Shown here: positions 1 through 12,304 of the stretch, in pieces
Layout of the letters: every line of letters starts with the position of its first letter
Position numbering within the stretch: position 1 is the first letter of the stretch
DNA from: Trifolium pratense
Lineage: Eukaryota; Streptophyta; Magnoliopsida; Fabales; Fabaceae
Length of the DNA stretch: 64,000 bases
Reading direction: 5' to 3'
Assembly: GCF_020283565.1 (NCBI RefSeq)
Contig: NC_060065.1
Location: 28,136,409 to 28,200,408 of the forward strand
Made by a program: the position numbers and the translations under genes
The notes under the pieces: model-generated
Databases searched by the model: none
What the model was told of the DNA's origin: nothing
Seen by the model: only the letters and a program-made list of their open reading frames with translations

Positions 1-1
1 T

Positions 2-3000
2 TGTAATTCAAACGAACGAGATGTCCCTTTCATGGGAATGGCAGCTGGAGCCTCTGTTTATAATAGGAACCCAAGTCAGAATCCTCCTGAGCCTGGCAAT
101 TCACATGGTAGGTCTGGTGGACATGATCCTGCAGCGAAGTCATTGGCCTCAGAACCGGTAGAATCCAGTCATACTCCTGATACTGTCGGACCCTACAGGG
201 TTCTTCTTAAGCAACACAACAAGTGGGATGGAAAAAATGAACCAACAAAGGATTCATTAACAACAAATACATCATTTGTCAATGCGAGGGACCAACCGAC
301 AATGTCTGTCCAAGAGAATGATCATATTAGGAACACGGAGATGGATTTAAGGAGGACAAGTGCTCATGGCAAAGAAGCTTCTTCTCAAACATTGGGAAAT
401 CAAGGATCTAGTTTGGTCAATAATGCCAAATCACTTGAAAACACAGAAAGCTTTAATAAATTTGATAATATTGCGGCAAGGAAAAGGGATGGTGTAGCTT
501 CTAATACACTAGAAACTTCCCCAAGATTGCCCACCCCTAAAGATTCCTCTCTGATTCAGAAAATTGAGGGTTTAAATGCAAAAGCCAGGGATAGTTCATC
601 TACTAAAAGTAAAGAGGAGAGGAGGAATAAGTTTCATGCTGGTAGCCATGCAGAAAATGAATTCGGTGCTGGTGTTGTGTTTCCTGAGACAACCGTTGCC
701 ACTGAAGTTAAAAATCCAACTGCTCGTGGAGTGAGTGCTTTTGGAGGCGAAAATAGTTTTGAATCATCATCTCTCGGTGGAACAGCTACATCTAGGTTGG
801 CCTTTTTTTTTAATATATATTAACTGCTCCAGTTGTGGTTCATTTACCATGCTGAACATATTGAAATGCTTATCTACAGGCATATTTCTCATGGCATGCA
901 AGGAAGAGGCAATCATCGTAAAGGAAGACTCGATACTCAAGATGCTGATGATTGGCGAAAGAAATCTGGGGTCATAGATTCTTCAACTTCATCAGGTGCT
1001 GCACAGTTGGATTCTTCTAACATTCTTGTTGGTGAGCATCAAATATCTGTTGATGCGTATGAAAGGTCCGGGTCCTATAGCCAAGTTGGGCGTAAAGGAG
1101 AATCTATGCAAACCTCGGCTGATAGCCATGCACAGGTAATGCATACACCATTTCTTTACTTACCACCTGCTATTCTTACATTTAAATCTTGCACACTTTG
1201 AAACTCTTCAGAATGCTAAAACAAAAGAGTTAGCCAAGCAACGGACTAAGCAACTGCTGGAGGAAGAGGTTGAGCGGCCTAAAAAGCAAAACCCTAAAAG
1301 TCTAGTGAAGTTAGATGAAGTAAACAGGCGCACACAAGCCGTGGCAGGGTCAACACAGAAAGATTATAATGCAAATTCTGCCCTACAGAGTAAGCAAGAA
1401 GAATTTCAACCTTCTGAATCAGCAACAGTATTGGGCAAATCTGGAGCAGCCGCTTCATCTGTAATGCCTAGTGACAATGATGCTTCTCAGATTAGCGATA
1501 CCAACATAGTTGAAAAACAACCCATCTTGTCTGGTGAAACACAAACACCTTGTGGTGATGCCACTAATGCCTTACAGATTCACAACAATGTTGCGTCAAG
1601 GCAGAAAAGAGCGAGCTATAAACATAAACATAGTCTTTCTCAAGAGAAGACTTTGAATGTTTCTACAGCCTCAACTGCCCCAGAAGTTGAGAATCACACA
1701 GTGGCTTATGTTAGTGTATCTTCCGGCATTGCTACTGCCGTGAATGAAGTTAGTTCAGCCTTTGTCTCTGGCGTACCCATGAATTCAACTTCTATGGTTG
1801 AGTCATCTGTAAACCAGAAAAAGAAGCATAACAGGAATAGCAAAAACAAACAGAAAGTTGAAGAGACTTTGTCCTCGGCTACATTACCATCGGCAATACC
1901 AAAAGAAGTCAATCTTTCTAGAAGATCTGTTGAAAATAAATCCAGGGAAGACGTCGAGTTAGATCAGGGCTCACTTCAGTCATCGTCCTTACCGAAAGAT
2001 TCAAATCAGTATTCTGACCAAAGATATATAGAAAATGAAGAATCCTACGGTAGAATGAATAGCCAGTTGAAATCACAACATTCTCGTAGGATACCAAGAA
2101 ACATGCAGGCTAATAGACAGGCTGAGAAATCCCATGGGAGTGATGGTTTGATGTGGGCACCTGTTAAACCATCAAACAAGATAGAGATTGTGGATGAATC
2201 AAGTGAGAAAAGTAAAATTGAGGCAATTGTTCCTGCAAAGAGTGATCAGCAGGTGCATAATTCGAAAAATAAGAGGGCTGAAATGGAGAGATATATTCCA
2301 AAACCTGTTGCAAAAGAAATGGCTCAGCAAGGAAGTTTACAACAAACGGTGTCCTCAGTAACTCAAGCTCCAACGGATGACTGTATTGAAAAAGCTGATT
2401 CAGGCCCTCAAGGCCCCCAGATAACTCGGCATGCTATTTCCGGTGTTGGAAAAGTGGGTTCTGTAATGGAATCTAAAAATGGAGATAACAGGCAGACCAG
2501 GGCTTGGAAGGGAAAAGCACATGGTTCATGGCGGCAAAGGAATTCAACAGAATCATATGATGTGTATGACATGCAAGATGGATTGGACCATGGTTCAAAC
2601 TCCTATCAAAATCTGATGCCGATGGAGCGTCAGCAAGTGCAGATGTCTGAAACAAGCTCGTCGAGAGGATATTCTAAGCATGGTAATGACACTAGTAAAC
2701 CTGATGGCTTAAACAATTCAGACAATCATGATTCAGCTGTTCCTGTTATTAAAGATCATAAAGCAATGGTCAGGGAGAGGCAGGTTTCTTTTAGACGACA
2801 GAAGGGCACAGGGGTAAATCATGATGTTGATCAAAAGAAAAATGCTGGGGACACAAGTAAAACTGAAACATTGTCATCATTGTCTGAGCACAATCAACCA
2901 GATGACAATGCTGTTGCAAAAGAAAGTATGTCATCTCATTGGCAACCCAAATTCCAGGCATCAAATAATCAGAGAGGAAACAGACCCAAGAAAAAGGAGT

Positions 3001-3554
3001 CTACTCATGCTGGTGTATCATTTCCAGATGGTCAAGACAAGGAGTCTGGCACTCTTATAACACAACCTGGCAGCCAATCAGTTACCGAGACGAGCAAGGG
3101 TGGAGATGCCTCAAATTTAGGGAATCTGAAGACTGTAAGAGAGAGTAGAAATGCTCCACCAAAAGGCTATCCCCACTCCTCAAATCAGGTAGCTGCTAGC
3201 TCAAGTGAGCAGGCTCCAACAGGTATGGATTTTAGGAATCAGCAACGGCCATCATCTGGAGGTCGCAGAAATGGAAACCAAAATCGTTATGGAAGGGGAC
3301 ATGAATCTCAGGGAGATTGGAAAACAGCTGCGCAAGATGACATGCATCATCATAACCATCCTGCTAACCGGCAAAGACAAGGTCCAAACTTTCATAATCA
3401 TTATGAGTACCAAACTAATGGGCCACATGTTGGTGACAACAAATCAGACAACTATGAACGACCTAAAGATGGTAATTATCAGGCTGGGGGAAGATTTAGA
3501 GAGAGAAGTCAAACTCACTTAAGACGAGGCGGTGGAAACTTCTCTGGCCACTAG
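2..3554 (+). CDS. MOS1: MODIFIER OF SNC1 1-like protein, C-terminal part (left-truncated by window)
   Basis: Three exons: 1-795 (open at the left edge), 880-1135 and 1212-3554, stop TAG at 3552-3554. Both introns are short (84 and 76 bp) with GT..AG ends and the reading frame is kept across both junctions (phase 1, then phase 0). The product is hydrophilic and disordered, rich in Ser, Gln, Asn and charged residues. Recognisable MOS1 features are the KDSSLIQKIEGLNAKAR block near the end of exon 1, a charged helix at the start of exon 3 (KELAKQRTKQLLEEE, then LDEVNRRTQ), the RRNGNQNRYGRGHES stretch and an Arg/Gly-rich tail ending RRGGGNFSGH. In Arabidopsis MOS1 is a large nuclear protein with an N-terminal BAT2 domain that affects expression of the immune receptor gene SNC1. 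That N-terminal part lies outside this window. The family call comes from recognised C-terminal blocks only. No frame break is seen. Confidence 0.75.
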
Positions 3555-3957
3555 TTAGAGTGGTAGTTTTGATTAGAAGCTGTTAATGAGTAGTTGTTCT
3601 ATTTCAAGATGGTTTTTGTGCTCCATCAGAAGCCCATACATATATATTGGTGCTTTGTTCAGTCATATTGGAGTATATGTAGTTCAGGTTTTGGATAAGT
3701 TAAGTTTTGAAAGGTAAATGCAGTTGCATCAGTTATGTTCTGATGGTCGGTAGGCATTGGGCAGGGAACAATGAAGATGACGCCTTCTTTTTTTGGGGCT
3801 GGGGAAAAAGTTTGATGTTCTGTGCCCTGTGATTTATTATTCTTCATATGTATCTGAATGAAAATAGTAATTTATTTGATGGCATGGCTTTTGTTTTTCG
3901 TTTCATCAAGACTGCTGTCTACTGACTTTTTACTTTCTGCTTATGTTTCTTTTTTCA
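3555..3957 (+). other. 3' flank / probable 3' UTR of the MOS1-like gene
   Basis: Non-coding, moderately T-rich sequence directly after the stop codon. The poly(A) site cannot be fixed. No other gene is visible. Confidence 0.5.
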
Positions 3958-4430
3958 GTTCTTTTTTCGGGAAAAAAGTTTCGGATTTTTTCGGAAAAAA
4001 AGATTTCGATTTTTTAAGGAAAAAGTTCCGATGTTTTCCGGAAAAAAGTTCCCGATTTTTTGGGGAAAATAGTTTCGAAATGTTCATATGAAAAAGTATT
4101 GCTGATACAAAGAGTGAAAAAACAGAAAATATTTAAAACTTTTTTTCCGAATAAAATATTAGAACTTTTCCAGAAAAATATCGGAAACTTTTTTTCTGGA
4201 AAATATCCGAAACTTTTTTCCGAATAAAATATCGGAACTTTTTTCCCGAAAAAAGAATGGAAACTTTTTTGTTCAGACAAAACCTCCGGAATTTTGTTTT
4301 TTTTTATCTAAAATCGATATTTTTCCCGTGAAATTCGGGAACTTTTTTCCGAAAAAAAATCGAAATTTTTTCCCCAAAAAAGATCGAAAACTTTTTTCCG
4401 AAAAAATCGGGAACTTTTTTTCAAAAATAA
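3958..4430. repeat. Foldback minisatellite of ~20-25 bp units (GGAAAAAAGTTYCGAT-like)
   Basis: From about 3958 to 4080 imperfect units of the type 'ggaaaaaagttccgattttt' run in one orientation. After an unrelated spacer (about 4085-4135) units of the reverse complement ('aacttttttccgaataaaa', 'cgggaacttttttccg') run to about 4430. The whole tract could fold into one imperfect hairpin. The Phe/Lys-rich open frames in it are by-products of the repeat. Confidence 0.8.
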
Positions 4431-5555
4431 AAAATAATATAATACTGACAATACACTGTAATATCACGTACACATTCAATTCGATCCACAAAACACATGG
4501 CTCATTGGTGAGAGACCTATCATGGTTTCCCATCCTAGAATCCGCTATATCTTAGGTGGCATTTAGGATGGTCAAGTAATAAACTTGTCCACCATAGAGC
4601 ACTTTGAATTATTGGTTGGATTTTGCAATCCTATTAAATCTTACCATACATCTCCTATACTATATCACTTCTTTTTCCTTCTTGTCGCCCACCCCACCCC
4701 ACTCCACCATCACCATTAACCCACTCCAACAGAAATATTACTTGCAGAAATTCAATTAAAAATCAAGAAAACAAATTGTAAACATAAATCATTATCAAAC
4801 TTAAATACCCAAATAAGATAAATCAAAGGGCGGATTCTACCGTGAGTGAGTGTCTCATATCACTCACGGGTGCACAACTTAAATACAAATCTCAGCCGTT
4901 CATTAATGATGGTGCATCCTACATATCTTACACTTTATTATTATCTTTGTGCTTTCTTCTGCAATTGAGATCACTATTTCTCTGTCTTCATCTCTCTACA
5001 CTACACACATTATACCTCTCTATGAAACAAACAAAACCCAGAAATCAAGGACTAAAATAAATCTCAAAGCTTCCAAAACCATAAATTTTAACAATGTTGC
5101 AATCAATTTCAATTCTTGTATCCCTTTAACAATGCGGCTACAGCAAAAATCACCACCACCGTTGCAAAATCAAAATTGAAACTTCCATAAACTAAAAAAC
5201 TCTAAACTTTGAACAAAATTTAACCATAACCAAAAATCAAAACTTTTGAACATAATTTAACCGGAAAATAAAATCTTTGAGTAAAAAGAAATTTATCAGA
5301 AGATGTATAAAATAAATATGACATCCTATTTTACTTTTATTTATTTCCTTTTCTTTGTTTCTTTATCTCTTCATCAATCATATTATCTCCCTCTCACTTC
5401 TATTGAACTCAGGAAAAATCAAAATAACATTAAATAAAAAGCTTCACCAACATGAAAAATAATGATAATCTTCAAGCTATTTTTACAGTCATAATTGTAC
5501 CTATTTTTTTTCGAGATTTTGCTAAAATACCTGAATTAATTTGATGTTTCCTCAC

Positions 5556-5556
<1 letters not shown>

Positions 5557-5604
<48 letters not shown>
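5557..5604. repeat. (TTA)n microsatellite
   Basis: About 15 uninterrupted TTA units ending at the TA target duplication of the adjoining Stowaway MITE. Confidence 0.95.
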
Positions 5605-5605
<1 letters not shown>

Positions 5606-5865
5606 TCCCTCCGTCCCAAAAAAAAAAAGAACTATTTGACCACTATACGCACACCAATGCATAACTTTGATTACAAATATTTTTAATTGTGCATTAGTAA
5701 AAATTATAGAAATTTGATATTTTGAAAATATTCGTCGAAACAAATCAAACAAGATCTTATATGATAATATTTACATTTATATACTTGTAGAAAAATACGG
5801 TCAAAACAAGACATATGAATAGTGCATTTAGTCAAATGAGATCTTATAAAATGGAACGGAGGAAG
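5605..5865. mobile_element. Stowaway-type MITE (Tc1/mariner derived), 261 bp
   Basis: The left end CTCCCTCCGTCCCA is the canonical Stowaway terminus. The right end is its imperfect inverse (tggaacggaggaag). Both ends are flanked by TA (5603-5604 and 5866-5867). There is no coding capacity. Confidence 0.9.
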
Positions 5866-6361
5866 TATTATTTTTATAAATAAAGGTTGAAGAATGAAGG
5901 AAAAATTATTTTATTTTTTTAAACAATATTTTCAGATGATTTGGATGAATGAACACTTAGGGTGCGTTTGATTTGCTAAGAAACAGGGAACTGGACAGGA
6001 CAACTTTTGTTGTACCCTGTTTGATTTGAACCACGAGACAACTTTTTATCCACACTACAACTATAAAAATACCTAATGGGCAGTTAAATAAAATACTAAA
6101 TCCGACATAAATGGACAATTAAAGAAAAACAGAGGGAATATTTAAATTTCCCGAGGTTCATTATTTTCATAAAGCAAAATAAAAATTACTGACTTAAGAC
6201 TAATGAAAATAATATTAATAAGAGAGTATAATATTTAAAAATAATAGAAACACAATAAATAAATAAAAAAGTAAATATGACTCTATTGATTAAATCACGA
6301 GAATTAGTAAAGTTGGTGATAATAATAATAAATTTATCGATAATTGATGTTATTTTTATAA

Positions 6362-6465
6362 GGCAAATGCTAAATAGTGCCCCCGGGGTACTCTTTAAGC
6401 CCTTAAAAAGTTTCTTTAAATGGAATGCTTAAAGAGTGCCCCGGGGGCACTCGTTAGCAAGACCC
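6362..6465. mobile_element. 104 bp Mutator-type foldback MITE
   Basis: Nearly the whole element is a hairpin: arms at about 6362-6401 and 6427-6465 share the GTGCCCCCGGGG core. It is flanked by a perfect 9 bp direct repeat, TTTTTATAA (6353-6361 and 6466-6474), the size expected for Mutator-superfamily insertion. Confidence 0.88.
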
Positions 6466-6823
6466 TTTTTATAAATGAGTTTTTCTAGTATGTGCAATTT
6501 TAAACACGTTACGAAGTTCATTGTATAATTTATATTATATGCATAATTTTTTGATAAATAATTGTTGTTTTTTAATAAAAAGTTACTATTTTTAGTTGCT
6601 TTAAAATGTGTACCATTTATTAATCGTTAGTTGATTCAGTGGTGATTGGTACTGAACTTGTTAGGAATGATCACGATTCTATGTCAACAACTGCGATAGG
6701 GAGAGGACTGTAGCCAATTAATGTCAGAACTGACCCCGGAACCAGATTAAACTGGTGGTAAAAAAAAAGTGCGCCCTTTATAAATTCATCCCGTAAGAGA
6801 GAGAGAGAGTTTATTTATGTTTA

Positions 6824-6964
6824 TTTTTTTGTAGATAGACGAAATGACAAAACCATTATAAATTCACACACTCGAGTAAAGGAGGCGGGATTCGAACCAC
6901 GGCCATGACGTCTACCTAACAATTTTCGACATTTTAACTAATTGAGCTAGGTGCTGTGGACAAA
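6824..6964 (-). mobile_element. tRNA-derived SINE, minus strand
   Basis: Read on the minus strand it has an A-box-like TAGCTCAATTAGTTA (about 6936-6951), a B-box GGTTCGAATCCC (about 6887-6900) and an A-rich 3' tail (the T run after 6823). The flanking 14 bp repeats 6810-6823 and 6965-6978 (TTTATTTAKGTTTA) differ at one position and are the target duplication. Confidence 0.88.
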
Positions 6965-7890
6965 TTTATTTAGGTTTATCAAAGCATTTATTGTAAAGTA
7001 TAGGAAAAAATATATAGTTAAAATAATTAGAATTATGTAGATTAAAAAAATTGATTGAAAATTAAAAAATGATCTTATATTAAAAGATAGAAGTAGTATT
7101 GTATTAAAAATTAAAAGAATTACTGGAAACAGAGAAAGTAAAAAAAATCACGGTTGAAAAAGTTTGAGGCCAAAAGGGAAAATATTCTGATATGGAAAGC
7201 TTAACATAAGCTCTATAGACCTTTTAATCTAAAGGCCCTTAACAGCTGCCCATTGGTGAGAGATATGATAGGCTCTCTCACCCTAGCATGAAAGTTCAAA
7301 TTTTCATCTAACTCTTACAATAATTTCATTTCATTCAAACTTTCAAGCTATGTTCAGATCTAACAATATACTCTTTTACTCTTTGATTTACTAGAACAAT
7401 ACATATTGATGTAATGAAAGGAACAATAAATATTATTACAAAGCAAACAACCCTTAACCAGGGGTACATGAGAGAGCAAGGCACATGCACAAGCTGCCGT
7501 AATAAAAGAAAACAGAACAAATCACACGGGTCAAAACAAAACAATAAGACCCCAACAAACAACACTCATTTTTCGGATCCCTTTTCTGGGTTATCTTTAT
7601 ATTGCGTTTTGCACTTTTGCATATGTTAGATTTGTCTGATTTGGGGATTTAAGTTTGATAATGATTTATGTTTACATTAATTGTTTCTTGATTTTTAATT
7701 GAATTCCTGCAAGTAGTGTTTTTGTTGGTGATAGACTGATAGTGGGTGGGGGGACAAGAAGGAAGAAGAAAGAGAAGTGATGTGGTGTAGGAGATGTATA
7801 GTAAGATTTAATAGGATTGCAAAATCCAACCAATAATTCAAAGTGCTCTATGGTGGACAAGTTTATTACTTGACCGTACTAAATGCCACC

Positions 7891-9703
7891 TATTAATTAG
7901 GATGGATTGGGTTTGGTAAATACATCAGTAACTGTAACGTACATCTTCACCGAGTAATCAAGCACATTTAACAAATCATCAATTAATAATAATAACATTA
8001 AATTAATTTTTATAAAATAATTTTAAATAACTTTAAAATAAATTATATGTTCAAAATGTACGACAGAAACTTGTTTCCAAAATATTTTGAATATGATAAT
8101 GTAACACTCATTCTACTTTTATGAATTGTCAATTGTCTCCACAAATCAGCCCAAATCTTTTTAGCTGTTTTGTTTTCACTCGCACATTTTCGGGAACTTC
8201 CCATAATGTCCAAAGAGTGATCCAAATCAAGCACGCTTTAGTGTAGAGTTCTTTTGAAATGTGCTACAAAAAATAAGATGCATCTTGTTTATATAGATAG
8301 TGTAATTCAATTCTTATAGGCCTTCCGTCAACTATACAGTCACATACCTACGCAACCTCATATGATAGTGTAACTCAATTCTCATATGAAGAAGGTGAAT
8401 TTTTAAGGATGAGGCAATGAATTTGGTAATTATTGAATAGCATTGTCAATGGTGAATTCATTGGTGATCAAGATTGTTGGCATAACTCATGGTGGATGTT
8501 GGAGAAGAGAAAACGACATGATGAAAGCAGATGAAAAAAACACGTTTTGATGTGAGCTGATGAACAGAGAGAAGAGAGAAAGATCACAACTTTTGGGAAA
8601 AATTAGACGAGAGAGAGAGAATCACGTGAGGGAGGTGATAAAATTTGGGTTTTAATCAAAGCCGTTCATTTCAATCTAATCTAATGGTTTATTCTCACGT
8701 AAAAATACCATTCTCACAAATATGTCCTTATATATACTAGTGGCTAAACGGGCACGGTATGATCCATATTTTCTATTTTGCTAACCTATATATAAACTGT
8801 AAACAATGATTTTACTAAAAAATTGATTTTTATTCAATTCAATTTTTGCGTACTTTTAGTTTTCATTTAAATAAAAAATGTATTTTATGTGCATTGATCA
8901 ACATAATAGGTAAAGAAACACCTTGATGGATTTAGAAGTACTCTCTCTGTCTAAAAACGGTTGAGAAAGGCTAAGGGAACGCGTTAGTACACCACGTCCT
9001 GAAACCGTTCTCATAGCCTATGGCAACGTTTTTTTTTTTTTTTTTTTGCATTTTTTTTTATACCGATGAGGGTGCATTACACAATGGCTTTTAGGCGTTG
9101 CTATAGAATGAAAATGTTATAATGAAAGAAAAATAATTTAATAATCAATTTTACTATATTTAAGAATGACTTCATGCAATTTTTCTTATTTAAAGGAGTA
9201 CAAAGTAAACGTTGTTGATAGCATTATATATGGTTTTAAATTGTGGTCTGCATTTACAATTGCGGTGTGATCTTCAATTATGTGTATGACCACATCGTAC
9301 CGCATCAGGAAGCCTGTCATTCAACCCATATGAACTCTCAAATATTCTCTTCTATTCCACGTTTCTTCAAACAATGAAACACTTTATCCTATCCTATATT
9401 CTTAAAAATTGTAAGCACATTACTTATAATGAAAATTGAAAAACTAAAAAGATCACAGTTTGGCCATCCTTTTTATATTCCCCTTGTTGTATTTGTTCTT
9501 GACTTCTGGCTTCAATGAGGACCTTAAACCAAGCCATCAGAAAAGAAGAAGAAAAAAAATTATATTCTTAATTTATGAACCAATCTTGAAAAAAAAAATA
9601 TAAATATAGAAGAAAAATAAAAGTAGCAAAGTACACAAAAAGCAAAACACTATTTCTAAACTCTTTTTTTAATGTGTTATTTTTACAATTTTATGTTTAT
9701 ATT
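7891..9703. other. AT-rich intergenic DNA, no gene recognised
   Basis: No credible coding region is seen. A CTAG followed by 'gtggctaaacgggcacgg' at 8737 resembles a Helitron 3' end on the minus strand but has no clear hairpin. A T run lies at about 9030-9047. Confidence 0.5.
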
Positions 9704-10067
9704 TGAAATTCCTGGCACGCGGTGGACAAGTGCTGTGACAAATGCTACAACAGTTGTATATATATATACTCTGGGGATACCAATCCATGAAGGAAATCCA
9801 CTATCAACAGTATTAATTCAGAGCTAAACTCTCTCGTTTACAACTCCTCACTTAATCACTACCTGTGCTAACTTCTACCTAGGAACTCCTAGATATGAGA
9901 CTCCTCTCACTTCCTCTCAATCACACAACCTGTGATTTAAATTCAGTAACAAACCAATTGTGAAGATACTCTTCAAAGACAAACCCTAACTCTATACTTC
10001 AAAGCTTAAGAGTAGGTTCACATAAACTAATAGCAACCTGTACTTAAAAGCTTAAGGTTACGATCAT

Positions 10068-11649
10068 TGTTGAGGACAAAATCCTTATTTGATGTTTTAA
10101 AGATAACAAACATGTTAATTAATTTTAATTATGATTATCTTGTTATCTACTAATGTGTTTTGTGAGAAATGTTTCAACGATAATGATATCATCTGTCAAA
10201 GGTCTTGACTTAAATGATGAAGTGCTTCACAAATATATTATTCCTTTGCCTCATCAAAAGTGGTAACATTTTAAGGAAACACTTATGTAAGGAATATGCC
10301 AAACATGGCATAAATTGAATCATGGGCCATAAAGCCTTTTTGGACTAAAGTGATTAAAAGCCCCTTTGGACAAACAAAGGAAGCTTCCATCAATGATTGA
10401 AAAAGATTTGAAATTCAAATGAAAGCCACATCACACAATGATGCCTTGGACGAAAATTGGCCACCAAGGTGAAGTCACACCATAAGGCAAGATGTAGCAA
10501 GTCTCTTTCTCATCAAGGGAACATAGAGGGGACAAGAATCCAACAACATCCATCCCTTTGTGAAACAAAGGACATGAGTCACCAAAACAAGTACAATTGA
10601 TCACATGATATTTTTTCCCACTTGCATACAAGTTGTCCAACCCTAAATTAGGAAAGATTCCTTCTTATGGACATATATGGGCCACGTAAATGCAATGGTT
10701 GCCATAGATTAAAAGTGAAGTGCAAATTGCCATAACGGTAATGTTACTGAAGCAACAATAACACACTATTCACAGCAAATTGACAGCACACCATTGTGAC
10801 ATGTCAAGTTGGATTTGAAATTCAAATCCCTCTCTCATACGCTCCTCCAAAGGTTATATTTGCCTATAAATACAATGGAGCTACATGAAGGAAAGATTAA
10901 GAGTTTGCAAAAATAATTAAATCATATACTTAGTTGAAGCAAAAATCAACAAGTCATAAACTCTTCAAAAGCAAAGCAAATCTTCAAAGATATTATTCAT
11001 AAATTTGTGAAAAACAAATAGACAAAGCTTGCTATTATCAATCTCTCACTTGAGTTGATTTAACCCATATTCTCCACAAATATTGTAACCCTCTCAAGTC
11101 TTTCTTTCATGATAGATTGAGTGTTTGTGAGAAAGTCTTTTCGAGTAAAGAAAAACATTTTGAGTGAAAGTCTTTTCGAGTGAAGAAAAGCATTTGTGTA
11201 AAAGTCTTTTCGAGTGAAGAAAAACAGATTGTATTGATCCAGTTGTGATCAAGTTTTTGATGCGAAGCAGAAGGTTCTGATCTGAGCATTTTTAGTGGAC
11301 AATCTCACAAGGATTGTGAGGACTGGACTAGCCCAAGTTGGGTGAACCAGGATAACTTCTGTGTGTTTTTCTCTTGGACTCTAAAATCCTTAAAACATAC
11401 TAAACTAACTAACTGAGTAATACCAGAGTGCTCTGGGCCTTAAACATTTACTTATTCAGCAACTAACCCAGTATTTATATTGTTCATTTATATTTTATTA
11501 TTGCTAACTATATTTCTTTTCATTTTGTTAATTGTTAACTAACCAATTAAAAGAAATATTGTCTTGAGTTATTTTAAACTAACAAAAAAGAATTTTAAAA
11601 AGGGTCACAATTCAAACCCCCCTTTCTTGTGACATTTATTGCTACTTCA
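10068..11649 (+). mobile_element. 1.58 kb solo LTR nested in the Copia solo LTR
   Basis: Starts TGTTGAGGACAAAATCC and ends TTGCTACTTCA, with TG..CA termini. Flanks atcat / atcac match at 4 of 5 positions. The outer LTR continues in register on both sides. The 'caattcaaacccccc' motif near the 3' end and the start sequence resemble Maximus/SIRE-lineage Copia LTRs; that lineage call is from memory of the family. Confidence 0.8.
11126..11227 (+). repeat. Three tandem copies of a ~40 bp unit (AAAGTCTTTTCGAGTGAAG)
   Basis: The phrase 'agtcttttcgagt(a/g)aagaaaa' occurs three times in a row within the nested solo LTR. Confidence 0.85.
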
Positions 11650-12304
11650 ATCACACACTACCTAACCTCCTTGATTAAAAGCTTTGGAGTTAGTACACAA
11701 ATTACAACTCAAACACAGTCCTAAGCTTGCATCAAAGTGAAGCAAGAAAGACACACAATTAAATGAAGAACTCTCTAAACCCTAAAAATACACGCTTTAG
11801 TAAACACGACTTAGATCCTTGAATTCTTTTTTTTTTAGGTTTAGGTCTTCACACATATATATAGCCTTGTGTAGTCTTGGTCCGCAAGTAAAAGTCTTCA
11901 AATATTTGACTGGAATCTTCAATGGCCAGCTCACAAGATTTGCTTGAAAATAATTCTTCAACAAAGTATTCACTCCCAAAAAAAATATTTCTTTGAGATA
12001 AGATTTACTCCAAAAAAAATATTTCTTCAACAAAAATATTTGATGTAAAAATATTGAAACATATTTTTGTAACAAATAAAACAAATCGCCTTTTAAATAA
12101 ATTGTAGTGGAAGGCGCGTTTAGCTTGCTGGTTAAGCACGAACATATTTGTAAATCAAATCTTCAAAAGATATAAAAACAGAGCATTAACGCGCGCAGCT
12201 TCAGGAGACACATGTTGTACAAACATGCTACAACATCTTGGTCCAACATTTGGCTATTGTTGTTTTTGCAAAATTGTAGCCAACATTCAAAACCCAACAA
12301 TATT

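Larger units (their letters stand above)
4555..7890. mobile_element. 3.3 kb non-autonomous TIR element with ~270 bp inverted ends
   Basis: Left arm 4555-4826 begins GGTGGCATTTAGGATGG. Right arm about 7625-7890 is its diverged reverse complement, ending AAATGCCACC. Flanking 9-mers (tatatctta / tattaatta) match at 6 of 9 positions, so a target duplication is only weakly supported. Long TIRs and a 9 bp duplication would fit a Mutator-like element. No transposase ORF is seen. The interior holds a hairpin (about 4840-4870), a (TTA)n tract, a Stowaway MITE, a second MITE and a SINE, so the element is old enough to have been hit several times. Confidence 0.7.
9704..12299 (-). mobile_element. Copia (SIRE-type) solo LTR, minus strand, split by a second solo LTR
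   Basis: Its reverse complement starts TGTTGGGTTTTGAATGTTGG and ends GGAATTTCA. It aligns along its length with the 1040 bp LTR of the intact Copia element at 29608-39809. The perfect 5 bp duplication ATATT (9699-9703 and 12300-12304) shows a clean solo LTR. After removing the nested insertion it is about 1.01 kb. No internal coding sequence remains, as expected after LTR-LTR recombination. Confidence 0.9.

Noticed and set aside
4014..4533. Several overlapping Phe/Lys-rich ORFs on both strands
   Set aside because: They arise from the minisatellite at 3958-4430 and have no independent support.
8043..8234. Possible retrotransposon gag remnant (KKIWADLW-like phrase) on the minus strand
   Set aside because: Only a few residues resemble gag; no flanking homology to support it.
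8737..8760. Helitron 3' end (CTAG plus 'gtggctaaacgggcacgg')
   Set aside because: No convincing hairpin and no neighbouring Helitron sequence.
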